Origin: Xylocopa sonorina
Taxonomy: Eukaryota; Arthropoda; Insecta; Hymenoptera; Apidae
Assembly: GCF_050948175.1 (NCBI RefSeq)
Contig: NC_135205.1
Location: 5,927,795-5,991,794 of the forward strand
DNA length: 64,000 nt
Direction of reading: 5' to 3'
Part shown: piece after piece, positions 23,047-35,399 of the stretch
Layout: each line of letters opens with the position of its first letter
How positions within the stretch are numbered: the stretch's first letter is position 1
Translations under genes and position numbers: made by a program
The notes under the pieces: generated by a model
Seen by the model: only the letters and a program-made list of their open reading frames with translations
Database searches by the model: none
Told to the model about the DNA's origin: nothing

Positions 23047-24735
23047 CTGCAACAGGATCGCGATAACTTCTCTAGGAAGTCCTTTTTTCCTCTCGACCGA
23101 AACTTCCGCGGTTTATTTAGTTTTTGTTCGATCGACTCGAGATTGAGTTTTCGTTGTTTCTCTCGTCTTGGATGAAAGTGTGTCGAGGGTTTAGAGACAA
23201 CGAAGGATGTTAACGATGAGCCAAACGAAATTTCCATTCGTACGATGATACATTTGAGAATGTTATCTTTGCTTGGTACGCCATGGACCGCTCAGCAGTA
23301 AAGTTCTGGCGCTGTAATAGTCCCGCTACCAGTTAGGCTTAGAAAAGCACCCTCCGACTGCGTTATTCCACGGGAATAGCCTAGAATTTCCTCGATCCGA
23401 AGTGTACGCAGACTTAGGGTAATTTGCAGTGAATCTTCAATTTTATGCGTCAACTCTGAGAAACTTTTGTGCATAGTGTTGTAACAGAGATTCGACTAAC
23501 GTTTATTTTGATATCTTTAATTCTGTTTTGTTAAGTATTGAAGTGTTTTATTAAGATTTTAGGTGTCTGATATCTTTGTTTTTAGTTCGTCAATTAATTT
23601 TTTCGTTTCTACTCTGTCATTTATTAAAAATTATACCAGAATACTAGAGACATCGTGACGTTGATAAATAGTAGCTCGAGTCGAAATTCTTTCGCTGATT
23701 CAATTATTTTTAACAGTGGCGTCTTAGCAAAGAAGACGAAGCCGAAGAACCGTCAAGTATCTGGTGATTTATCTTTCGGCGAAACTCTGAAACTTCCTTG
23801 CTACTTATTTCGATTATTCTTCCGAGTGATAACACAGCAATATGTTATCATTAATCATAGACGAATGGAGAAGTGTATCTCCTTTGGAAATTTCTTCCTT
23901 CCCTCATTAAACATCCACGTGTTAAACAAAGTAGCGTACGTTGCCCAGTTTATGCGTTCTCGAGCAAACAGTGTTTCAACGAAAACAGAGACAGCTGTTT
24001 TTTAAACGCGAGTTAAGAATTATAATTTCCATGGATGATTTTTCCCTCGCGTTACGACGTTGCCTGGATCGCGAGATATAAATATTTGGAACACGGAGAT
24101 TGAGGGGCTGACGAAAGTAAAGAAATGAGAAAGAACGGTTTTCCAGGAAGGAAACAGAGAAAATATTGTCCCATACTCGACGCCTCTCATTCCGCGAGAC
24201 TTTGCTCCGCCGTTTATATAAGAAAGTTAAACAAAAGAAGATGAGGCTTAAGAAGAAATACAGGAAGTATAATCTATAGGTGTACCTTGAAGAAAACGAG
24301 ATTCTCCCTCTTCTCCTCCTTGAACTAAGCCCGACAAATTCCCTCTCGCTTTTCTCCGAACACGTTTTCGTCTCGTATCGATTTACGCTCATATTTTCTA
24401 CTCGAATTGTCGAGTGGCTGCGAGTCATTTTTCCAGCGAGATACTATTTAATTCTGCTTTATCGATTCACTGCATCAAAACTTTTGATGGAGTTTATAAG
24501 AATACTGGAGTTTCCGTCGATTTTCACGAATAATCTGAACGTTCATTCGATTATTACTTTTGCCAGACCCTGTAGGCTGATTTCCCTCGACAAGTATCAT
24601 ATACATTCCAACCTGCGAGATATTTCGACTGATTTAAGAGGGGTGGTTTCGATTTACGCTCGACGGGGGAATAAACCGATTGATTACCACAGTGAACCCA
24701 GCTATATATGCTTTGGAGCTTTGGTAAGTACTTAC

Positions 24736-24796
24736 GCTTTCCTTCGACTCTGTTGAACGCTGGCCAATCCTTCATCAAGTCGTTCTGGCTGGCGTC
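24736..24796 (-). CDS. Possible small exon, unknown protein
   Basis: A 61-nt minus-strand segment lies between an acceptor (CACTACTTCCGGTAG) and the donor AAAGC/GTAAGTAC. The open frame reads DASQNDLMKDWPAFNRVEGK, in phase 0 to phase 1, with an in-frame stop just upstream of the acceptor. Codon use looks coding-like. The donor is part of a perfect palindrome (GTAAGTACTTAC) that also forms a donor on the plus strand. It lies 1.7 kb upstream of the sidestep-like fragments on the same strand and could belong to the same gene, but no family resemblance was seen. Confidence 0.3.
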
Positions 24797-24799
24797 CTA

Positions 24800-27270
24800 C
24801 CGGAAGTAGTGCGGAACCACTAAGCCCTGATCACTATGGAGGACCTATATGGTTCGCTCGAGCCAATTATCTGCAAGTTCAATTATTCACGCGTCATTAA
24901 TACAAACATTCGTGACAAGAATGTAGATGAATCGTGTATTTTATGTATACGTATACAGAGCGTATAAATTTATCACACGTGTACTTGTAATAACTATACA
25001 CCATTCTTTTTTCTATTCGCGACTGTATCACAGTCTTCGTCCATCGAAAAATCGATTATCGATCAGCGTGGATAATACTGTCGAATAACAAGCAAAACCT
25101 TTCCATCTCGCAACTAGGTCGTCCGTTAATCCGCCATTCAGGGAGCAGGGGTTCTCACGTGGATTATAGAAAAAATTAGCATAAGGTTCTAGTAAAAGGG
25201 GAAAAAATGGAGCGTACTTTGGAAATCCGCCAGGGCTCTCAAAATTGGATTTACTTCATCGCCAGCCAAGAGGCTTACGTCGCGGAGGATCAAAACTCCG
25301 TTCCAGTTTCTGCCTCAAGTCTCCCTTCGAGAATCCGTCGTTTTTACGGAAGACTAACTCGATAAAACGTCGACGTACGCGCGGACTTAAAAGACACCTA
25401 ACAAGGACAGGCAAGATTGCTACGGTATTGCTGCTTTCCTCGAACCTACCGCTCGTTCTACTACACAAACTCTCAACCTTCAAGTAACAGAAGCCACCAG
25501 TCTATCAATTCGTTTCAATATCCAACGTTTCATAACAAAAAAAAAGAGAAAGTAGAACATCGAACAACAGACAACCACAGCTTCTGCTACGTACAAGCTT
25601 ACCATACTCTCGTTCCTTCGTCCATTTACCATTCTCAGCTCCCTTATAAATGGTTCGCCTACAATCGCAGCTCCATTCACAGAAGAATGTAACGAGCATT
25701 CGACGGGGTTACTCGAGACTCTTGGAGGGAAGTTTCAGGGTGAAAAGTGCCGTCGATAGGTATTTGGTAGCCCCAGGTTCTTTAGGTATTTTCGTTCTCG
25801 CGTGCCTCCCACGTATAAAGAGGGATGTATAGAGAGCAGCTTCTTCCTACGGACGATGCAGCGTCGATCCTAGACTTTCTGACGCCCCAGGGCCAACGGC
25901 TCTTTCGTAGCCACGGTTTCTACGGTCCACGGCTACCCCAGCGTTTCCATCGCGGAGAATTTGGGCCAACCCGGGGCCAGCCTTCCATTCAACCGTTCAT
26001 AGGCTTATTTTCGAGAGAGCTTCACCCGCTAATCGGGAAAACGTCGCTTTGTACGAGCTTCCACTCGCATAAGACCGCGCAACTTCTCGCATTGATCAAA
26101 TTCCACGTTTAAGGAGTCCACACGCGAACATCTGACTACTCGTGGATTTCTGAATCCGTCGAAATATTAATCTTAGTATAGGTAGACACAGAATGGCATT
26201 TGTACACGATGGCACTAACGTTATTAATTTAAGACGACAGCCTCTCAGCTGGAAGTTTCACGATCCTGCAGCCCAGACTCGTGCACGGATTCATTACGAC
26301 GTTTCGACGGAAACTACATCCGTCTCGTCGGTGCCTCGAAGACACGCGCCACGCCAAGAAAGCTAATCCCTTTGTATCAGCGCCAGTGTACTCTATATTT
26401 AACGAAGTTTCCTGATGAGATCTCTCCTCTGTCTAATTTTCCGCGTTCAATTACGACGTCGATTCTCCCCTAAATGACTTTCCACCTTTTCTTACCGTTT
26501 AAACGATCCAATCTATCCAACAAATTGTCCATGATTATACACTATTGTGCATAACTGGCACTCGCGCGAGCTCGAGCGATCAAGATTTAATTCACATCGT
26601 GAAAGTTTAATTGACGGGACGCTTTATAATTTCGCCTCATTACGCTGCGAGGAGAATTATGACAAATTATATCTTCCGTTTCTCTCGTTTTTGCGATTCG
26701 AAGGAAAAAAAATGAGCGTTCCGCTCGATTATCGTTTCCCAGATCTGTCGTATTCCGAAATGGCAATCGCGTGACGGCCAGGCGGAAAATGCTCGCTGTT
26801 CAGAGATCGAGACGCTCGAGTAAACGACATCGTGGCGTGCAAGCAGCGGACTTTAGTTAAGAACTAGGTAATGCGGAACGGGGCTATCAGTCGGAGGAAG
26901 TTCGGCTAAATTGCTAACGCCACGATCTTGTCTGAACTTTCCGCGGAGCACGACGATCTGCCCTAGTCATCTGTCGTGCATCGACCGTTGTTGCTCGTCC
27001 AGTAACGTATTATCGATAGCACTGTCGCGTCCAAGGTGGAGATGCATTACTTGGCAAACTAGCGAGGAAGGTTACGATTAACAAGAATTTCCGCTGGTGG
27101 CCGGGGTTTCCTGCACGTGGACCCGGTTGCAAACGAGCTTCGAACGATACACAAAAGCAGTGCTCGTTTTTGGTATTGCCAGTCGAGAGGACCACTGGAA
27201 CAAGGCTCGACTTGACATTACACTGTACTTAGCTACGTACGTGTCACAGTGAAGCCACAAAGTGTCACTC
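24800..27270. other. Non-coding stretch without a supported gene
   Basis: Nothing convincing was found. A minus-strand mini-ORF (26,496-26,532, MDNLLDRLDRLN) ends at a donor-like GTAAG and could be a first coding exon, but it is too short to call. Confidence 0.4.
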
Positions 27271-27273
27271 TTC

Positions 27274-27348
27274 ATGGTACTGGCCCACTATGGAAGTCCG
27301 TACGATCCTGACACCATCGACGATCACGATTTTCAGCGGCTGAAAAAG
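27274..27348 (+). CDS. Possible first coding exon, unknown protein
   Basis: An ATG at 27,274 opens a 25-codon frame that ends at a phase-0 donor (AAAAAG/GTAATA). It reads MVLAHYGSPYDPDTIDDHDF followed by QRLKK, a hydrophobic-then-acidic start that looks like real coding sequence. An in-frame TGA eight codons upstream makes this ATG the likely start. The next exon would lie to the right. The phase-0 segment at 31,723-31,852 fits but is not proven to be connected. Family unknown. Confidence 0.35.
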
Positions 27349-27359
27349 GTAATACGAAG

Positions 27360-30300
27360 GTAATTTCTCTACATTTATCATAAACTAATTTATATACCGA
27401 AAGATGTGTTTAGATTAATGTTTAGAACCGGACATTTCAACAGTCGAACGTGGTATCGTTGGAGGGTTAAGAGATCGCGACAGGCCGTGTCTGGCGGTCG
27501 CAAGACGGAAGCCATCGTCGTCGAGCGTAGTCTGATAACGCGAAATTGGTATTGGAGGATCGTGGCTGAGATACCGCGGTGGCATTAAATTGGAATCTGA
27601 AATCGATAATGCGCATAGAGACGGTCCTCTCTCCCCGTTCCCCTCACGCATGAGGATTAGAGGGGCTCTTGTCCAAAAATGTCCAAAGAATGGTAAATTG
27701 AAAAATGGCCGTCGCGAGAATCGATCGTCGATATTATGATTTATCGATGGGAACCGGTTCGCGGGACCAGTATCGCGATCCTGGAAAATGGAGCTGCGCC
27801 ATTTGTCGGTATTACGCTTTGTAATATTTCCAGCATCGTACAATACACAATGACTGTCTTGGACGCTCGTATGGCCGCTGCTCGAAGAGATATGTGGGGC
27901 GTGTGCATGGCCAGCTTCTTCAGATACGCTGATGTTACATGTATGATAGCTTCGAGCGCCTTTTATTGACTCGAGTCAATGCTGAGATACTGCTGACCGA
28001 AACGTTATTAATTTGAGCGCTCTTGGCTGTTTACTTGGCGTAGGAGTTCCAGTGTCACGTGCCATGCTTTTAGCTAGCCGAGTCGCTGTATCTGCTGAGT
28101 TGCTTGAAATATGACAAATTTGGGTCAGTCGAGGCCTTTCACGGATGATGAGATCTACCTGAACTAACATCCACGATACCGTAAGATGTTAAATCGAAGC
28201 AATATTGTGTGCAATATTCTACGTACAGAACACGAGGGCCTCCTCAACTATCGCTTATTGAACGCAAAGCTCCTCTTGATCAAAGCTTCCGTGGTTCGAG
28301 CAGTGGATACTTTTCAGCTTCTGATATCAGGGCTCGCAATAACAGTTTGTATCCGTAGCCATCGTGCAACGATGCACGCACGCGTAAAGAAATATTTCTC
28401 TTTTATCCACACAGCCGAACATTTATTGCCAGCAAACGGGTATCTTACGCGTTCCGTGTCAGTTGAAACAACAGCGAGCGAAATCGATATTCGTCCGTGT
28501 CCCCGGCACGCTCCCCGCGTATACAAATCTCCCAAAAACCAATCTGCTCCGGTCCAGATTTTCGTCCACGCCGCGTCGATGAATACTACGCTGTAATCCA
28601 ATTCGTTTCGATTCCGCCTCGCGTCCCTCCCCTGCTTAACTCGCTATGTTTATTTAGGCGACACGCGAGCTGGCTCGTATTTTATTTCAGAAATGCCTTC
28701 GAGAGTCAGTGCTCGACACCTTCTGTGCCGAGTACACATCGATGTAACGAAGGGTGGATGGAATTCGGATTTTAAGAGTGGGTCCCTGCGTAGTCACCTC
28801 CACGGGGTGGACCTGGGTACTTGGTAACGTTTTCGAAAGGGCAACTCTCGAAAACGATATCATGCTAAGGACTACGCGCGTAGATTTAAGTCGTTTGCAA
28901 TTCAGTCGAAACTTTCCAAGTCCTTTTCAGGACTTTGAAACTTTCTATTGAATTGTAAATTGTATTATTAGTTAAGTTGGAGTACAAGTTGTGTGAAGTT
29001 TATGTTCTCGCTGCTGGATCGTCGTTGGACCATCGCTGGATCATCGAGGGTTGTGCGTGTTTCTAGTTTTAATTAATTTTATCTATCATATTTTTTTTAT
29101 TCGCCTTTATTCGGCTTCGTAGTAAAATGATACGGTATCTCGCAACGTCTCTACTTCCCGGATTGATATTTCGTACACGGCGGTACACGGTATTTGTCTT
29201 CTCTCTATTGCGCCCCGGATTTATCTTGCGCGCTACCGACGTGCATTTTTAAAGCACCTCCTGTACATCACGTTCGCCGCGTGTCTGATAGCTGAACTCG
29301 TATAAAACATTCGCTTCCCGCAATATTTCATGCGAATTCTCGAGTGCTCCTCTTCGGTATCTCGAAACACGCCAACGGGATATTCCCGGCAAAAATGTTA
29401 CGGGACGTTCGTTCCAACGAGCCGCGCGTCCTTTTAATCGTATTTGGTCCGTGACGAAAATCGTTCAAGATCGCGCCGGACAGCGGGAACGACGATTTAT
29501 CGCGGAATTTAAAATACTCCCGGCGATCGTCGTAGCTTGACGAGAAAAATGGTCGAAAGCGTAACGTCAGAACTAGTGACATCCAATTGCCTTCTGACAG
29601 ACTACCCCGTGCATTTCCGTGCTCTCGTATTCGCGGTACCAATGAATTCCCGAGGAAGACGAAATTCATCGACTGAAGAGAGAGATACGAACCGTAGCTT
29701 ACAGTTTCATAAGCACAGACGTTATCCACCGCATGCGGGCAAACTTTAATCGTTATTTTCTGCGTTGTTGGTACACATTCGTGGGACACGAAAAAAAGTA
29801 ACCGCGAGATGTGGTAATGTCGCTTCCTATAAATTCTTTACGCGAGCCAAGAGACCATTCCACGCGAATTATTCTTCCTTGCCAGCGACGATTTGTCGTT
29901 TCCGCGGTGCAATAGCGCGAGATGAAAGACAGCAGACGGCGAGGACATCGTTGGCTTAAAACGTGTACAGTGTATTTCTTCTTCTGCTAGTTCTCAATCT
30001 TTCCTTCAATTCTCCCCTTCAAAAGTACCGTCGAAATTACGACGCGACAATCAATTCGATATCGACGTGCCCCGTGTAATTTCTTGGAGAACGATCGACA
30101 GAACGCGAAAGTAGGCTTCGATCGGGTCCGCAGATTTCTCTCCTCGAATTTGCCAACTCGGTTTTCGTCAGATTCGCAGCTGCTCGAGCGATCCGTTCTG
30201 GAAATGGAATAAGAGACGAGTACAGCGGAACTCCATTTATTGAGGCTAGATTCCAGCGAACGTACGGTTAACTGAACTCTTGCCAGACTACTTTTACCTA

Positions 30301-31700
30301 ATCCACTGCCGATCGTCGGTTTAACGTGAAAAATCGTGGACAATAAGGAGAATCGATGAACCCCTGCACATATGAACCTGCTTGTCGCCCGTAAGTTCGA
30401 ATCAATGGAATTCTACTCGTTCGTTTCTCTCGTCCACTTTCCTTCCATTCTCGAAGTGTCATCTCGAATCGAAAACGTTCTCTTACAGCGGCCATCTTTT
30501 CATTCTCGTCCACGATCGTTATTAATTCACGCGATTACGTAGCTCCAAATACAGCAGCGCTCGTTCTCGATCCACCGTGCTCGATTACACGGTCGTTCCC
30601 AGTCTTTCCACCTCCCACGGGACATTTCATTATGCATTGCGAGCATTAGCCGGAGAATCGCGGATCCTGGTCTTTTTGCGTGTCACTTTTTTGGCCCGAC
30701 AATTGCATACAGGAGCATCGCTCTTCGTGACGTTTCTTCTATTAAGTATTCGCTCGGGGTACAAATTGCGCGACGGTTCACGCGGCGCTCGTTTCAGACG
30801 CGTAACGCTCAGGAAATTGCTGCCATTTGTTTCTTAAATATTCCATTCGTTCTCGTAATACTCGCTCGATTTTTGCGTTCATAGCTAAAGATCCATAAAA
30901 TGTCTCTTTTGTATCAAGAAACATTTTGCCTTCAGATATCGTTCGCATCGAATCGAAAATCAAACGAGCACAAATATGTCGTCCAATGTACGCGTCGTCC
31001 CGTTCGTAATTTCGCGTAGAATTTCGTTCAGCCTGGCGAGTGAAACACAGGAAAACAGTGTCGCTTCGATCACGCGTGTAAGCGCATTTTCTGCTCTCCA
31101 ACGGAATCCCTCGAATTGTCTCGTCGTGGAGCAGCATACCAACGATACCCAACGCGAATACCTCGGCCAGACGCCGCGGCGGTCAATTTGAAACGTGATC
31201 GTAAGAATTCCAACCGCATAATCGATATCTCCGTGTACAGTCCGCTGAAGAAACGCGACCAATCGATGTTCTCGTGTTATTCATTGCACGAGACGCTCGA
31301 AAATTTCTTGAACAACGTCTGAACAATTTATGTTACTGCGCGGAAAAGACTGTAACCTTAGAGTTGCAAACGTCGCGAGTTTACCAGCCGAGAAGCCCGT
31401 CCAACAAGTCGAGAGTAACAGTTTCGAAACGCGAGCGTGCGCTCGCTTAGAACTTGATTCGCGTCTGCGAGCCGCCTCTCGGCAATCTGCTCGCCTTTAA
31501 CTACTAATTTCTCGACAAACACGCGATGATCACGCGTGTCAAACGACGCGTCGCGACGTAACCGGTTACCTAAACACCGTCGAGGGGCGCTTTAACGAAG
31601 CCTCCAGTGAAGAGACGGCTACAGCCTCGCTTCGAGGGACAATTTCATCGCCTGCGAGTGTCTCGAAGCTGTTCGCGCTTTATTAAGAGAGAGAGAGAGA
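27360..31700. other. Stretch with only doubtful open frames
   Basis: Frames of 70-150 codons occur on both strands, often antisense to one another, for example 27,740-28,170 and 30,778-31,152 on the minus strand. None shows a domain with matched splice sites. The minus-strand frame ending at 30,778 has a coding-like last 45 codons but no identifiable start or family. Confidence 0.35.
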
Positions 31701-31704
31701 GAGC
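31686..31704. repeat. (GA)n microsatellite
   Basis: Nine GA units precede the possible exon at 31,723. Confidence 0.9.
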
Positions 31705-31722
31705 TTTCTCCATCTCTCGAAG

Positions 31723-31852
31723 GGTAACCGGTTCGAGTTCCCCGTGCAATTCAATGCGCTGGAAAAGAGATACGGAAAGTTTTTGGGGGTGACTCGCGAC
31801 GGCGTCTGGGAACTTTTCGAGGCGTTCGCACGTGGCTTGCTGAACGCAGCCG
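31723..31852 (+). CDS. Possible coding exon, unknown protein, strand uncertain
   Basis: The plus-strand segment runs from an acceptor (TCTCCATCTCTCGAAG) to a donor (GCAGCCG/GTAAGA). It is open for 43 codons plus one base, reading RYGKFLGVTRDGVWELFEAF then ARGLLNAA, phase 0 to phase 1. The opposite strand is also attractive: a very good acceptor (TTTCCGTATCTCTTTTCCAG) leads into a 36-codon frame (RIELHGELEPVTLREMEKAL and on) ending in a stop near 31,650. Only one is likely to be real. A GA dinucleotide repeat lies directly upstream. Confidence 0.28.
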
Positions 31853-31859
31853 GTAAGAA

Positions 31860-33830
31860 CTCGTCGAACGTCATTCCTCCTTTAAAGACACTCCTGCAAC
31901 CCCTTCCGACGTTCAGCGCGACCATAGACACCCTCTCGTTCGAATATTTTTCGTGAACGTCAGCGAGACGTCTTGACAGATCCAGTCACTTTTAGTCCTC
32001 GCGAAAGTTCCTCCGGCTCTTGTCGTTCGCAGTTTTCCCTGGTTCCCTGGGACAGACTGATCGGCTGACTTAGCCGTTTCTCCTTTGGAATTCGATTACT
32101 GAACTGTCGATCATTGAGAAGGCCCGTTTAAATTCGCGGATGATCGTCTTACGTATACAGACATTTTCCACAGATTATTATGTATTTATATGTACTGATA
32201 TTCGCTAGAGAGATCCTCGAGAACGGTTATCGCGTTCGATAATTAGCAATTATCGGAAACAGTGTAATACGAGTGCGATGGGTAAGGTTACGATGGTCGA
32301 ATGGAAGGTATTAAAGGAGGCAACAAGGTATTGGGACATTCGATACGATACCCAGCACAAAGTAAACGTTTTCGATACGGTGCGCCACAGCCGTGTAGCT
32401 CTCTGCGGCCATGCGCCCCACCTATTGATCAGCCAACCCCCTCGTCAGCCTTAGTCACTCGCAGCTTCGACAACTAGCCATAGTCGTGCGATCAGTGTAA
32501 CGGTTGCGAGCCATTTTATCTGACGAGGAACGCGCGAGTGACTGCTTCGAAATGCTCCCAAGAAGCGAGGGGGTGGAAGTTGAACGGAGGGGGTGAGAAA
32601 ACGTCGAAGACATTATCGGTAGCGGAAAACCGCGGCTCTGAAATTGCACGAGGATGCGCGATGATCGAGTGGACCCGCTTATAGTTTCATTCCCCATTTC
32701 TGATCGCGCGTGATCCCTTCGGACGTCGTTCGACCTCGTCGAGGTTTCATAAGGGCGGCGTGAAATGAATGATCGCTCGTTCCTCGCTGGACACACAGGG
32801 TTGTAATAGCTGACACGCGAGATTTCTGAAAAAGGGCGAAGAGTAAGAAGAGGGTGCGTGTGAGAGAATAGGGGGAAGTGTGAGCTATAGAGTGGGATGG
32901 ATGAGGGTGGTCAGATTAATTGCAGAGGCTTTACGATCGTGGAACAGAAAGTGTGAGCGCGAAGACGAGAGTGGAATGAATATGAGAAACAGCAGTGTAC
33001 GAATGATAATAGAGAGAGGGACTGAATATAACGAAGAAAAATTTATTTTTCAGATACAATTCTTTAAAGTTCGACGTGTCTACGTGTCAGAGAATATTAA
33101 TAATAGAATATTCTCGGTTACCATAGCTCGATTTCACAATAGAAATCCTTGCAACAAATTATTTATGCGTTACGACGCTCTACGCGTAGCTTAGACACAG
33201 CTCGAAACCGTGAATAGAAGCTGATTATACATCGTGGCTTAATTCTAAGCGCCCCTCCGGGCAGGTATCCTGGAAACTATGCGGAGTTTCCAGTCCAGGA
33301 AGTTTAAGCAGCCTATTTTCTGCACGTATTAACCTACCAACGAACGCGACCAATTACGCCATAAAGAAACCATTATCGCGGCTAAGGAGTTTCTCAACGG
33401 CTAGTAGTGCGAGTCAATGATCAGACTGGCGAACCGTCGTCCGACTGGAGAAACCGTAACTCGCCAGGACTGCTGGCGGAGGAAATTTAAATTTCTTAAT
33501 TTCCCAATTATCTAGGAATCTTCCTTGTTATAACGCGATTAATTAAAATCTAACGATCAACCCAGATGGAGAAATTGAATTATCCGAGAGAGTGATTAAA
33601 AAAAGTTTCATAACGAAAGACATTATACGTTGATACTTTTCTCACGAGATGTTAAGTCGCCTCCAGTATGCGCGTCTATGTACACTTCGAGCTTAGCTCG
33701 GTTTGGTCTAGCTGATTAGTTTGAAAGGCGATAAGATTGTAGGGGTTTAAGTAACACCGAATCGGCTAAGTTATATAGAGCGCCGTGAAACGAGAAGTAA
33801 GAACGATAGAAGTCCGCACGGTCGGTTGAA
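31860..33830. other. Non-coding stretch without a supported gene
   Basis: I found no exon with matched splice signals. The 113-codon minus frame at 32,455-32,796 and the 104-codon plus frame at 32,880-33,194 lack any recognisable feature. Confidence 0.4.
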
Positions 33831-33835
33831 TACGC

Positions 33836-34065
33836 TCAGAAAACTTTGCTCCGCTTCATAGAGCCCTTAGAACTCGAATCCAATGAACTTTCCTCGTGAT
33901 AATCGCTTTCTCCGCGCGAAACTTTCCAGGTTTTCTTCAACGGTCCCGCGACATGCACGAAACGGTAATCTAGCGGCGCTGGAAAGTATTTTATCATTCC
34001 GAATGCTGCCCCTATAATCGTCACGCTTCCTACATAGTTCACTAACTTCCAGTCTGATATCATTT
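33836..34065 (-). CDS. Terminal exon of a membrane protein, unknown family
   Basis: The minus strand has a good acceptor (TTTATATTCAG) followed by an open frame of 75 codons and a TGA. The frame enters in phase 1. It starts MISDWKLVNYVGSVTIIGAA, giving one membrane segment (about residues 8-25), followed by FPAPLDYRFVHVAGPLKKTW and an acidic, Ser-rich tail that probably lies in the cytoplasm. The Met may be internal rather than the start. The juxtamembrane pattern (D/E-W-x-x-V-x-x-V-x-x-V) resembles that of the exon at 34,880-35,120, so the two could be related genes or alternative ends. No family is recognised. Confidence 0.45.
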
Positions 34066-34427
34066 CTGAATATAAATTAAATTACTTTTTTATTGCTCCA
34101 TTCGACGCAAATGACGCATAATTTTTTTACTCTAGTTTACTTAATTTATTAGATTCGAGGGAAATGCTCGACAAACCAGTTCACTGGGGCCACGAAACCG
34201 CTTTGTAAAGTAAATACACGTTAGGATTCGAAATGCGGTTCGACGTTTGCGCGAGAATCACTCTACAACGTCTACCAGCGAACACTTACGTCAAGAGACA
34301 CTGTCAGTGGCCTTGTCTCCCCTGCGTCTCGTCCTCAGCCACGTTTCCGGTGAACCTGTGCACCCCGTAATTGTGCGAGATCGTCGCAGCCACGACGACG
34401 AAGCTGTCACGGCAATCATCTCGAAAA

Positions 34428-34447
34428 CGCTCGCTCGCTCGCTCGCT
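34428..34447. repeat. (CGCT)n microsatellite
   Basis: Five tandem GCTC/CGCT units. Confidence 0.85.
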
Positions 34448-34879
34448 TTCAGGGGTGGCGCCGGAAAGGTATTCCAGCTGCACGCCTTTTGGAATTCGAG
34501 TCGCCGTGTCGGTTAATCACGGGGCGGCAGAGAAAAGCAACGATGCGAAATTCACACGGGCTGCGCGACTTCGTAAATAACGAGCGGGCGCGTTTCCCTG
34601 GCTCCCCGTGTCGCGGTGCTCTTTGTTTGCGAACGATAAAACGTGAAGTATCGCCCACGGCCAGATAAAATGAACGCCCGAGGAACAACGGTTCAAGGGA
34701 ATTTCGATGTTTAATTTCGTACAACGGACATTCTTCGCTGAAGGAACAAAAGATTTCAATAAAAAGAACGATAAAACGGTACCCCTCTCTTTCGTTAAGG
34801 ATCTCTCGAATTCGGAGCCTCCTGTCGCAACTCGTTTCTGTCTGACCCCAAAAGTCAGGTCCCATCGGTGCAGACCACG

Positions 34880-35120
34880 TCACAGATTAATAGTCGCTTC
34901 GCTATCTGAGCAGACGAGTTTCCAAATCTGTCGATGTTCGACCGTCTGTATCGAGATTAAACCGACGACAACGAAGGAAGTCAGCACCCCAGCGACGAGT
35001 CTCACAGTTTCCCACTCACGACTGCTTGTCAGCCAAAGTTCTAACGAGTCGTAGGCGTGATCGGTTGGACGATGAAGCGTCGACGCCACGATGACTCGCG
35101 AAGGACCTGGCAGAAATTCG
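34880..35120 (-). CDS. Terminal exon of a single-pass or multi-pass membrane protein
   Basis: Minus-strand acceptor TAAAAAATTCTCAG, then 79 codons and a TGA at 34,880. It contains HAYDSLELWLTSSREWET followed by a hydrophobic segment (RLVAGVLTSFVVVGLISIQ) and a short tail of about 20 residues, so the C-terminus is probably cytoplasmic. Entry is in phase 2, which matches the phase-2 end of the exon at 35,202-35,386 across an 81-nt intron, the best internal evidence that both are real. The D-S-L-E-x-W-L pattern before the membrane segment recalls the helix before the last membrane span of tetraspanins, but no CCG motif was found upstream, so I do not assign the family. Confidence 0.55.
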
Positions 35121-35201
35121 CTGAGAATTTTTTACCACGCGAAGAACGAAGGGGGTGGGCGTCGAGAGCGTTACCATGCCAAGGGACTCTTTCCTTTCTA
35201 C

Positions 35202-35386
35202 CGTTCCGGATATATTACTCGCGAGAATCCACTCTCTCTCCGTTCATTTTCCGCGGAAGACACTTCCACGATTCCCACGGTATAAACGTCAAATTCACGG
35301 GGAAACTTGAAGAGCTGCAGCAGCCCCTCGAGATCAAGGGTGCTGTCTTCCTCGCTCTTCTCTCTTCCTCTCTGATTTAATCGTTG
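35202..35386 (-). CDS. Internal exon of the same membrane protein
   Basis: Acceptor CTGATATCCTCAG and donor GGAACG/GTAGAAAG enclose an open frame entering in phase 0 and leaving in phase 2. It reads TLDLEGLLQLFKFPREFDVY and continues TVGIVEVSSAENERRESG. Codon use is strongly coding-like. Together with the next exon it gives about 140 residues: a probably extracellular region, one membrane segment and a short tail. Upstream exons must lie further right. A donor-like first exon near 41,140 and another near 37,320 are candidates but unproven. Confidence 0.52.
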
Positions 35387-35399
35387 CTGAGGATATCAG

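Noticed and set aside
26496..26532. Minus-strand mini first exon MDNLLDRLDRLN before a GTAAG donor
   Set aside because: Twelve codons are too few to separate from chance without transcript data.
27740..28170. Minus-strand frames that look vaguely like a transposon or cytoskeletal protein
   Set aside because: Stops separate the two halves, the plus strand is equally open, and no catalytic or repeat motif could be identified.
30298..30513. 71-codon minus frame (MDENEKMAAVRERF...) and a nearby GSGLGKSS string resembling a nucleotide-binding loop
   Set aside because: The glycine spacing does not fit a P-loop, and the two strings are in different frames interrupted by possible splice sites.
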